Shown here: positions 17,447 through 24,910 of the stretch, piece by piece | Numbering within the stretch: the stretch's first letter is position 1 | Layout: every line of letters starts with the position of its first letter | Program-made: the position numbers and the translations under genes | Assembly (NCBI GenBank): GCA_017441205.1 | Contig: JAFRYG010000151.1 | Location: forward strand, 1 to 54,052 | Source of the DNA: Pseudomonadota bacterium | GTDB lineage: Bacteria > Myxococcota_A > Bradymonadia > UBA4248 | DNA: 54,052 bases | Reading direction: 5' to 3' | The notes under the pieces: generated by a model | What the model was told of the DNA's origin: nothing | What the model saw: only the letters and a program-made list of their open reading frames with translations | Databases searched by the model: none

Positions 17447-18064
17447 ATGAGTCGTTACACTGGTCCGCGCGTTAGAATTCTTCGTCGTTTTGGTTGTGCT
17501 CTTCCGGGTTTGACCCGCAAGACCGTAGCAGAAGGTGTGAATCCTCCTGGTGAACATGGTGCCAATCATCGTCGTAAAGTGAGCGAATATCGCGAGCATC
17601 TCGATGAGAAACAGAAAGTTCGTCTGAACTATGGTCTGAGTGAGCGTCAGTTTGTTATTTACATGAAAGCCGCTATCAGCAGCAAATTGGATACGGGCCT
17701 TCGTCTGATCCAGCTTCTTGAAAGCCGTCTTGACAACTTCGTTTTCCGCGCAGGCTTTGCCCCCACGATTCCTGCTGCCCGTCAGCTCGTCAATCATGGT
17801 CACATCATGGTGAACGGCCGCAAAGTAGACATCCCCAGCTTCCAGGTTCGCCAGGGTGATGTCATTTCTCTCCGTGAACGCAGCAAGAAGATCCAGGTCA
17901 TCCAGGACTCCATTGCCACGCCGTCACTGGCTCGTCCCAGCTACATTGAATTTGATGCTGAAAAACAGACGGCCAAGATGATCAATGCGCCAGCCCGTGA
18001 AGATGTTCCTATCACGGATCTGCGTGACAACCTCATCATTGAGTACTACAGCCGCCGCGTGTAG
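17447..18064 (+). CDS. rpsD: 30S ribosomal protein S4
   Basis: The 205-residue protein matches S4 along its length, from SRYTGPRVRILRRFG to the S4 RNA-binding domain (RLDNFVFRAGFAPTIPAARQLVNHGHI, shown here in pieces: RLDNFVFRAGF at about 93-103 and ARQLVNHGHIMVNG at about 110-123). S4 nucleates 16S rRNA folding and often represses its own operon. It lacks the four-Cys zinc motif, so it is a C-minus type. It is not in the usual alpha operon but stands alone upstream of hisS with its own promoter and terminator. The long leader might host autoregulation, though no structure was established. Confidence 0.97.
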   Translation: MSRYTGPRVRILRRFGCALPGLTRKTVAEGVNPPGEHGANHRRKVSEYREHLDEKQKVRLNYGLSERQFVIYMKAAISSKLDTGLRLIQLLESRLDNFVFRAGFAPTIPAARQLVNHGHIMVNGRKVDIPSFQVRQGDVISLRERSKKIQVIQDSIATPSLARPSYIEFDAEKQTAKMINAPAREDVPITDLRDNLIIEYYSRRV

Positions 18065-18105
18065 TTTTGCCGAAAGGATGCATCCCATGGTTTTGGGATG
18101 CAGAG

Positions 18106-18139
18106 GCGCATGTCATTTTCGGCATGCGCTTTTTTTTTT
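18106..18139 (+). terminator. Intrinsic terminator after rpsD
   Basis: The stem is GCGCATG/CATGCGC (18106-18112 and 18123-18129), followed by ten T residues. Flanking GCCGAAA and TTTCGGC could extend an outer helix. It separates rpsD from hisS. Confidence 0.85.
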
Positions 18140-18158
18140 GCCGATTTCAGGAAATGCA

Positions 18159-19496
18159 ATGGCCACATTAAAAGCTGCAATACCAAAAGGAACCCGTGAT
18201 TTTTTGCCCGAGCAGATGAGGCAGAGATATCGGGTGATGGATACCATTCGCCGCGTGTATGAACGACATGGATTTTCGCCGATAGAAACCCCGGCCATCG
18301 AGAACATCGAAACACTGATGGGGAAGTATGGTGAAGAAGGCGATCAGCTTCTGTTCAAGATTTTGATGCGCGGAGCCAAGGCTGCATCAGGGCAATGTGA
18401 TCTTGGATTGCGCTACGACCTGACTGTTCCTCTGTCGAGGTTTGTGGCCATGCATCAGAATGAGATTGGCCGCGTCTTTAAGCGCTATCAGATTCAGCCC
18501 GTATATCGAGCAGATCGTCCGGGGCATGGCCGGTTTCGCGAGTTTTATCAGTGCGACATCGACATGATTGGTGCTGCGGCCCCGATGCCCGAAATTGCTC
18601 TGCTTCAGGCGGTGAGCGATGTTTTTGCCGAACTGAAGTTTGATGCGCTCTGCATTCATCTGAATGATCGCCGCATTCTGAGGGCCCTGATCGAAGTCTG
18701 CGGCATTTCAGTTGAACAGGAAACGACGGCAATCACTGCCATTGACAAGCTGGACAAGATCGGTGTGGAAGGCGTTCAGAAAGAGTTGATGGAACGCGGC
18801 ATTGCAGAAGAAAGTGCCCATCGGCTGCTCGAATTGATTCAGGCCAGGGACAGCAATGAAGAGACGCTCAATGCGCTCGAATCATTGTTTGCCGATAAAT
18901 CGGAGGCATTGCAGGCAGTATCGGAGCTTCGTCTGATTGTGGGGGCATCGCATCATTTTGCCAATACCCCGCAGATTCGCGTCAGTCCTGAACTTGCCAG
19001 AGGCCTTAACTATTACACGGGGGCGATCTTTGAGATTCAGGCGGAAGGATTGAATTCGAGCATTGCCGGCGGCGGGCGTTACGATCATCTGATTGGAATG
19101 TTTTCGGGACGCGATATTCCGGCGGTTGGGATTAGTCTGGGATTTGAAAGAATCTGTGTGATCATGCAGGAACGCGGCATGTTTGATGATGTTCAGAGCG
19201 ATGTCGATGTCGTCGTTGCACCTGCGTTTTCAGGGGCTCTCCATGCTGCGATTGCATTCTCATCCCAGGTTCGTTCACTCGGACTTTCGTGTGAGATTTA
19301 TCCGGGATTCGATAAACTTGCCAAGCAGTTCAAGTATGCGAATGAACGTCATGCACGGTATGTTGCGGTGTTTGGCGAGGATGAGATTGCAGCCGGAACG
19401 GTGACGCTCAAGGATATGGAGAGCGGTGAACAGAAAACGGCACTGATCAGTATGCTTTGTCTGGATGGCAATCGACTGCGGCTGGAAAATACATAA
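18159..19496 (+). CDS. hisS: Histidyl-tRNA synthetase
   Basis: This class II synthetase of 445 residues charges tRNA-His. It shows GTRDFLP near the N-terminus, LRYDLTVPLSRFVA, motif 2 around RFREFYQCDID, the histidine motif ARGLNYYTGAIFEI, and motif 3 GGGRYDHLIG plus GISLGFERI. A C-terminal anticodon-binding domain with VDVVVAP follows. The start at 18159 (MATLKAAIPKGTRDF) is chosen over an upstream in-frame Met because the latter would overlap rpsD and the terminator. A family-C hairpin pair follows within 4 bases of the stop. Confidence 0.97.
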   Translation: MATLKAAIPKGTRDFLPEQMRQRYRVMDTIRRVYERHGFSPIETPAIENIETLMGKYGEEGDQLLFKILMRGAKAASGQCDLGLRYDLTVPLSRFVAMHQNEIGRVFKRYQIQPVYRADRPGHGRFREFYQCDIDMIGAAAPMPEIALLQAVSDVFAELKFDALCIHLNDRRILRALIEVCGISVEQETTAITAIDKLDKIGVEGVQKELMERGIAEESAHRLLELIQARDSNEETLNALESLFADKSEALQAVSELRLIVGASHHFANTPQIRVSPELARGLNYYTGAIFEIQAEGLNSSIAGGGRYDHLIGMFSGRDIPAVGISLGFERICVIMQERGMFDDVQSDVDVVVAPAFSGALHAAIAFSSQVRSLGLSCEIYPGFDKLAKQFKYANERHARYVAVFGEDEIAAGTVTLKDMESGEQKTALISMLCLDGNRLRLENT

Positions 19497-19499
19497 AAT

Positions 19500-19575
19500 G
19501 GTTGTGCCGCGTATTTGCCTTGCAAATAGCGGCACAGGTCGTGGCGTATTTGCGCAGCAAATAGCCATGACAACC
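19500..19575. repeat. Family-C paired bulged hairpins at the 3' end of hisS
   Basis: Hairpin one (19504-19535) has outer GTGCCGC/GCGGCAC, one unpaired G, and inner TATTTGC/GCAAATA, with perfect pairing. Hairpin two (19538-19571) has outer GTCGTGGC/GCCATGAC with one G-T pair, the same unpaired G, and the same inner arms. GGTTGT and ACAACC close the pair into a cruciform-like unit. Confidence 0.85.
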
Positions 19576-19685
19576 AAAATACTTGTATTTTTGATGGCGA
19601 ACCATATATTGTAACGCCCCCTGTGGGGGATTTTTTTTAACATTATCGCGAACGCGTCATTACTAATTTGCTGGAGAAGCTGAGT

Positions 19686-21488
19686 ATGCTTCAGGATTTG
19701 CGAGACCAGAAGAATTCCTGGCTCATTATCGTTCTTTTTGCGGCCATTATCGTCGTATTTATTTTTATGTTCGGACTTCCGAGTATGGATTCCGTCAAGT
19801 CCAACGGTTCGTCGACGGATTTGGTCAATGTGGGAAGTCACAGTGTGAATAATGAAATGCTGAGGAGCATGATTTATCAGCACTACGACGATAACGTTTT
19901 CAGTTCTCCGGATTATGCGTCTTTTGCACGTTCGGTGGCTCAGGGCATAGGCGTCGTTTATTTGCTTGCAGATGCGGCGCGTGATGCAGGTCTGCGCGTG
20001 AGCGATGACGAGCTCAACGATTATATCCGCGATTGGCAGTATGGAAATGAGGATATTTTCAAGCTTGGTTTCCTGCACAAGAATAAGTTTTCTCAGCGCA
20101 ATTATAGTGAGGCATTGAGCCGGTATGGCATGTCGACCCGCGATTATGAGAATTACAAACGCGAGGAATTGCTTGCGCGGCGGTATATGCTTTTGATGGC
20201 GTCTTCGATCAGTGTTTCGGATGAAACGTTGTGGCAGAGTTATGCCCGTGATAATGCATCGGCGACGATTGAGGTCGTTCAATTGACGGCAGATGCTGTG
20301 AGGGCAACCTTTAAGCCGCTCTCGGAGGAAGAAATCACGGCTTTCGAGACTGTCGGTGCCGAGGATATTAAGAACTACTATAATGAGCATCTTGGGGATT
20401 ACACGACGCCGCCGAAGGCGAAGCTGCATCAGATCGTGATTCAGAAGAATTTTTCGAAGCTGACGAATCCGGGTGCTCAGACGTCCAAAACCATGCAGGC
20501 AGAGGGAAGGTTTAATATTGCCAAGGCCCAGGTGTTTGATAAGAATCTTGACTTTGCACAGGCATTTACGGACTACGATGAGTCAGAAGACAAGGAGCTC
20601 AAGGGTGTGAGCGGGCTTCTGGATGTCGGTATTATGGCAAAGGAGATCCAGACTGCTCTGGAAGGCAAAAAGGTCGGAGATCTTTTTACGGCAGAGCTTT
20701 CGGATCGCTATGTGATTGGCAAGGTTCTCGAGCAGACCGAAAAGAACGTGACTCCTCTGGATGACGTCAAACATTCAATTGCTCAGAAGATTCTCGATGA
20801 TCGTCGTATTCAGAATCGAACCGATGAGGTCATGACCGGTATTATTGGTTTGGTCAATCAGGGCAAAACGCTCGAGGAGGCGTTGAATTCAACGCTTTAT
20901 GCGAATGTTCTGGCGGAGCAGCCGATGGCTCCGGTTGGTGCGGTGGATGAAAATGCTGCGAATCAGGCGGATGCGGCTGCAGACGGTTCGGCTGCGGATT
21001 CGGCGGAAGCTCAGTTGGTTCCGATTCCGACGGAACTGCCCATCGTTCCGGAATCATCGCGCGTTCGTGCATCGACGGTTCAGGACGTGCCGACGAATTC
21101 GAATTTTGTTTTGGGCGTTGGTGTGAGTGATGATCTCGCCCGCGATATTCGCGGGGCCGCTTCCGGGACGATGCTCTCCAAATCCTACAAAGTCGGCCAG
21201 GATACATTTGTCGTTCGCGTCGTCGAAAAGAAAGAGGCGAGCCGTGATGCATTCAATGTTGTCGCCAAATCGATGCGCGAAGAAGCACTCGCCGAAAAGA
21301 CGCTTGAACTCGTCGGTGCGTTTGATGGGGTACTCAATTTTAGAGGGCCGTATGGACTTTGGGTTCAGCAGAAGATTGAAGAGGCCAGCGCAAAGGGAAC
21401 TCTCAAGATTAATGAGGATTTCTTTAACAGAGAACATGCAAAACGCATGAAAGCGAAGCAGGAACGAGAAGAGAGGGCCAAGCAATAA
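19686..21488 (+). CDS. Membrane-anchored PpiD/SurA-like periplasmic foldase
   Basis: A 600-residue protein with a single N-terminal membrane helix (about 12-32) after QDLRDQKNSWL, the layout of PpiD. A SurA_N-like helical chaperone region follows (about 45-190). A poorly conserved parvulin-like segment (TPPKAKLHQIVIQ ... RYVIGKVLEQ, about 245-365) comes next. A low-complexity Ala/Asp stretch (about 415-440) and a second C-terminal helical part complete it. PpiD-type proteins chaperone newly exported envelope proteins. The ATG at 19686 has GGAGAAG 7-13 bases upstream; the TTG at 19668 lacks one. Whether the parvulin domain is active is doubtful. Confidence 0.75.
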   Translation: MLQDLRDQKNSWLIIVLFAAIIVVFIFMFGLPSMDSVKSNGSSTDLVNVGSHSVNNEMLRSMIYQHYDDNVFSSPDYASFARSVAQGIGVVYLLADAARDAGLRVSDDELNDYIRDWQYGNEDIFKLGFLHKNKFSQRNYSEALSRYGMSTRDYENYKREELLARRYMLLMASSISVSDETLWQSYARDNASATIEVVQLTADAVRATFKPLSEEEITAFETVGAEDIKNYYNEHLGDYTTPPKAKLHQIVIQKNFSKLTNPGAQTSKTMQAEGRFNIAKAQVFDKNLDFAQAFTDYDESEDKELKGVSGLLDVGIMAKEIQTALEGKKVGDLFTAELSDRYVIGKVLEQTEKNVTPLDDVKHSIAQKILDDRRIQNRTDEVMTGIIGLVNQGKTLEEALNSTLYANVLAEQPMAPVGAVDENAANQADAAADGSAADSAEAQLVPIPTELPIVPESSRVRASTVQDVPTNSNFVLGVGVSDDLARDIRGAASGTMLSKSYKVGQDTFVVRVVEKKEASRDAFNVVAKSMREEALAEKTLELVGAFDGVLNFRGPYGLWVQQKIEEASAKGTLKINEDFFNREHAKRMKAKQEREERAKQ

Positions 21489-21506
21489 TGCAACAGCCAT
21501 AAAAAA

Positions 21507-21529
21507 GCGCCAGAGATGGCGCTTTTTTT
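21507..21529. terminator. Bidirectional intrinsic terminator
   Basis: The stem is GCGCC/GGCGC with a six-base loop, preceded by A6 and followed by T7, so it can stop both the foldase transcript and the convergent mutL transcript. Confidence 0.85.
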
Positions 21530-21537
21530 GTACTTGT

Positions 21538-23520
21538 TTAATGCAGTCCCGAATAGCCTGTACGAAGGAATCTCTTTTCGAGTTCGGAGATTGAGAGAAC
21601 AAAGTGTACCGGTCGTCCATGGGGACAATTGGAACGAAATCCGGTGGCGTCCATTTGTCTGAAAAGTTCCCGGACCTCTTCGGGAGAGAGTTTTTGGCCC
21701 GAACGGATGGAACTGTGGCACGCCATGGTGGCGAGTATGTTGTCGCGAATATCTTCGAACTGATTTGCGCGCCCGCTGTCGCCGAGATCAATGAGGGCAT
21801 CGCGTATGAGCGCGGTATAGTCATAGTTGACGAGGCATTCGGGAACCGCGCGGAGGGCGTGGGCATGGTTGCCGAGTTCGTCGATCTGGAATCCGAGTTT
21901 TTCGAAGAAATCCATGTATTCGGTAAGAATATCGGACAACCGGGTATCGAGCTGAAGCAGCAGCGGGAACAGCAAACCCTGGGAAGCCGCAGGGAGTACG
22001 TCGTCTGCCACGCGCTTGAGACGCTCGAAATTGATTCTTTCGTGGGCTGCATGCTGATCGATGATGACGATGGAATCGCCATCGGCGCAGATCAGGTATG
22101 TCAGGGCATGTTGTCCGATGTATCTGAGACTCGAAAAGTATCCATGGGATTCGCTGGGTTCAAGGGGCAGACTCGGTTCCGGTTCGTTGCAGATTTCGCT
22201 GCGCAGCTGTGCAGGCGTAAGGCGAAGCGGCGGCCTGTCTGTTGGCGCCTGTTCGAAGTAATTGGATATGGATTCGCGTTGGATGTTCGGATTTTCAGTT
22301 TTTGGGGGCAGTTCAAAGACATCAAGTTCTGGAGCACTTGTCCGGGATTCCGATGCCGGAGGCATCGATTCCGGTTCAGCACGTCGGGCGTTTATCGGTG
22401 CTGACGGATGTTGCGAGGCAAGACCAAGAACCCGATGCATATTGTCTTCGGGTGAGCGGAAGGATTCCGTCGGCATCATGTCCAAATACTGTTTTGTAGG
22501 GGGGAAATTCAGACTCTGTGACTGAATCCATGGGGTCTTTTCGAGAGATTGGCGCAGAGCGCGGTAAACGGCTTTGAAGACGTTGTCGGGCGTCTGGAAG
22601 CGAACTTCATGTTTGGTTGGATGGACGTTGACGTCGACCTGATCGAGGGGGATCGTCAGGAACAAAACGACGCATGGCAGTTTGCCGTGCAGGAATTCCC
22701 GGTATGCCTGATTGATGGCGGACTGAATGGTTTTGTCTTTGACGACGCGGTGATTGATATAGGTAAAGATGCGTCCGCTGCTGGATTGTGAGTAATCGGG
22801 GGAGCAGAACAGGCCATCGACAGTGACATCCCCGAGTACGGTGTAATCGATGGGATACAGGTTATCGTAGAGGGAACGTCCAAATACAGCCAGAGCTCTG
22901 TCCTGCAGGGAATTGTGGGAAGGCCAGTCGCATTTGACTCTTCCGTCGATGGTGAGTTTCCAGCGAACTTCGGGACAGGAGAGGGCAAATTGCTCGATGA
23001 CTTCGTATATGCGCCGTACCTCAGTCGCTGTGGTTTTGAGGAATTTCAGGCGTGCCGGGGTGTTGAAGAAGAGGTCTTCGATGACGATTTGGGTGCCGGA
23101 TGGTGCAGCAGTTTCGCGGCAATCGATGATTTCGGAACCTTCGATACGCAGAAATGTTCCCATCTCATCTTCGGGGCGCTGCGTCGTAATGGTCATGCGG
23201 GAAACTGCGGCCATCGAGGCAAGTGCTTCGCCGCGGAAGCCCATCGTGGCGATGGCGGCCAGATCATCCGTCGTATGGATCTTTGATGTCGCATGCCGCA
23301 GGACGCAGAGTTTTGCGTCTTCCTGGGTCATTCCGCATCCATTGTCGCAGACGGACAGGCGCTTTTTACCGCCGTCCTCCACTTCGATTTCGATGGAATC
23401 AGCGCCCGCATCCAGAGAATTTTCGATGAGTTCCTTGATGGCGCTGGCGGCTCTTTCGAGGACTTCACCGGCAGCGAGCTGATTGCTTAGTGCCTGAGGC
23501 AGAACGTGGATGATGCTCAT
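21538..23520 (-). CDS. mutL: DNA mismatch repair protein MutL
   Basis: The 660-residue protein has the GHKL ATPase motifs: ENSLDAGA, DNGCGM, and TMGFRGEAL. A linker at about 350-440 follows, then the C-terminal dimerisation domain with the metal-dependent nicking motif DQHAAHERINFE (DQHAx2Ex4E, about 485-496) and CPHGRPVHF. It is therefore the endonuclease-type MutL of bacteria without MutH. The ATG at 23520 has GGAGA 5 bases upstream. It starts 15 bases after the murC-like stop, so the two genes share a transcript. Confidence 0.96.
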   Translation of the reverse strand: MSIIHVLPQALSNQLAAGEVLERAASAIKELIENSLDAGADSIEIEVEDGGKKRLSVCDNGCGMTQEDAKLCVLRHATSKIHTTDDLAAIATMGFRGEALASMAAVSRMTITTQRPEDEMGTFLRIEGSEIIDCRETAAPSGTQIVIEDLFFNTPARLKFLKTTATEVRRIYEVIEQFALSCPEVRWKLTIDGRVKCDWPSHNSLQDRALAVFGRSLYDNLYPIDYTVLGDVTVDGLFCSPDYSQSSSGRIFTYINHRVVKDKTIQSAINQAYREFLHGKLPCVVLFLTIPLDQVDVNVHPTKHEVRFQTPDNVFKAVYRALRQSLEKTPWIQSQSLNFPPTKQYLDMMPTESFRSPEDNMHRVLGLASQHPSAPINARRAEPESMPPASESRTSAPELDVFELPPKTENPNIQRESISNYFEQAPTDRPPLRLTPAQLRSEICNEPEPSLPLEPSESHGYFSSLRYIGQHALTYLICADGDSIVIIDQHAAHERINFERLKRVADDVLPAASQGLLFPLLLQLDTRLSDILTEYMDFFEKLGFQIDELGNHAHALRAVPECLVNYDYTALIRDALIDLGDSGRANQFEDIRDNILATMACHSSIRSGQKLSPEEVRELFRQMDATGFRSNCPHGRPVHFVLSISELEKRFLRTGYSGLH

Positions 23521-23535
23521 CAATTCTCCATTTTG

Positions 23536-24903
23536 TTAACTGACGATGCGCCTGCCGAGATCGAAGAGTGATCCGCCGCCGAAAATGAGGAGGCTGTCGC
23601 CCGGCTGGATCGTTCGTTGAGCAGTTTCTTCGAGCGCATCGAAAGAAGGAAATGCGACGGCTTTGCAGTTGGGGTTATTGAGGCTGATCCTGTGGGCCAG
23701 ATCTTCGCTGTTCAGACCTTCGATCGGTTGTTCACCGGCGCCATCCATAGGCGCGAGCAGAACGACATCGGCGGCAGAAAGCGCGAGGGCAAGTGCTGTC
23801 CAGTGGCATTTCATGAGGGAATAGCGGTAGGGATGGTAGATGACGACAATTCGATTGGATTTGTTTCGAATCCACGAAATATCATTCTGAACGCAGGTCG
23901 GGTGACTGGCATAATCCGTAACGAGCTGATACTGGCCGTATTGCTGGATTTGACACCTGTCATTAAGTCCCTGATAACTGGCCAGAGCATTGGCAATCGT
24001 TTCGGGAGCGAGGCCGATGGTGCGTGCAACGCAGGCGGCAGAGGCCAGATTCTGGGCATTCGCACGCCCTCCGATTGCGGGGAGGATTTGGTAAATCATT
24101 CCCGTTGCTTCGCGAATCGTCAGAAGACATCGTCCTTTGTCATCCGGTTCGCCAACGGAAATGGCCATGGCCGGTGATTCTAGCTCTCCTTCCTGGCAAA
24201 TCCAGTCGATTTCGGGACAATCCTTCAGACATGCATAGAGTTTTGGCGCGCCGATGCCGGCATAATGGATGATGACGCGAGTGCCGGAAGCAAGACATGC
24301 GCGCACGTGGCTGGCAAACGATTCGGCAATGTCATCAAGATCCCGGTAGACGTTCAGGTGATCTTCTTCGACGTTGTTGATGAGCAGGAACTGAGGCCGG
24401 TGATACTGGTTGGTCTTGTCGGATTCATCCACTTCGCAGACGAGATAATCGGCATTCGGTGTAAACAGGGAAGGCTGATGACAGCCGATGGGGACGGCCC
24501 CCAGAATATCGCTGACGGCAGTTCCGGCTTTTTTAAGAACATGCAGAATGGCTCCAGCTGTCGTACCTTTTCCATGCGTGCCGCAGACAGCAATACTGCC
24601 TTTGTGAGCATTGGCAAAGCGTGCGAGTGCTTCGCCGCGGCTGCACGCAATGCCCATCTTTTCGGCAGCAAGACGTTCGGGATTGGATGCAGGAATCGCA
24701 GCAGAATAAATCACCAGGTCTGCACCTGTGATATTTTCTGCTTTTTGTTCCCGGTGAACCAGACAGCCGCGTTTTTGCCAGAATTCACAGGTTTGTTCGC
24801 TTGCCCCGGGGTCGCTGCCGCTTATCTGATGACCGGCATCCGAAAGATAGAGTGCCAGACTGTGCATTCCGGCACCAGCAATGCCTATTAGGTATATTTT
24901 CAT
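23536..24903 (-). CDS. MurC-like UDP-N-acetylmuramate-amino acid ligase, divergent
   Basis: At 455 residues it follows the Mur ligase plan: an N-terminal nucleotide-binding part starting MKIYLIGIAGAGMHSLAL, a central ATPase with CEVDESD (156-162) and NNVEEDHLN (176-184), and a C-terminal part with YHPYRYS. MurC adds L-Ala to UDP-MurNAc in peptidoglycan synthesis. Two departures stand out. The ATP loop is GTHGKGTT rather than GTHGKTTT, so the Mg-binding Thr after Lys is Gly. The DDYxHHPTE motif reads TDYASHPTC. It may be a paralogue with altered activity. The start 7 bases after the SGNH lipoprotein stop suggests one operon. Confidence 0.75.
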   Translation of the reverse strand: MKIYLIGIAGAGMHSLALYLSDAGHQISGSDPGASEQTCEFWQKRGCLVHREQKAENITGADLVIYSAAIPASNPERLAAEKMGIACSRGEALARFANAHKGSIAVCGTHGKGTTAGAILHVLKKAGTAVSDILGAVPIGCHQPSLFTPNADYLVCEVDESDKTNQYHRPQFLLINNVEEDHLNVYRDLDDIAESFASHVRACLASGTRVIIHYAGIGAPKLYACLKDCPEIDWICQEGELESPAMAISVGEPDDKGRCLLTIREATGMIYQILPAIGGRANAQNLASAACVARTIGLAPETIANALASYQGLNDRCQIQQYGQYQLVTDYASHPTCVQNDISWIRNKSNRIVVIYHPYRYSLMKCHWTALALALSAADVVLLAPMDGAGEQPIEGLNSEDLAHRISLNNPNCKAVAFPSFDALEETAQRTIQPGDSLLIFGGGSLFDLGRRIVS

Positions 24904-24910
24904 ATCGGGA

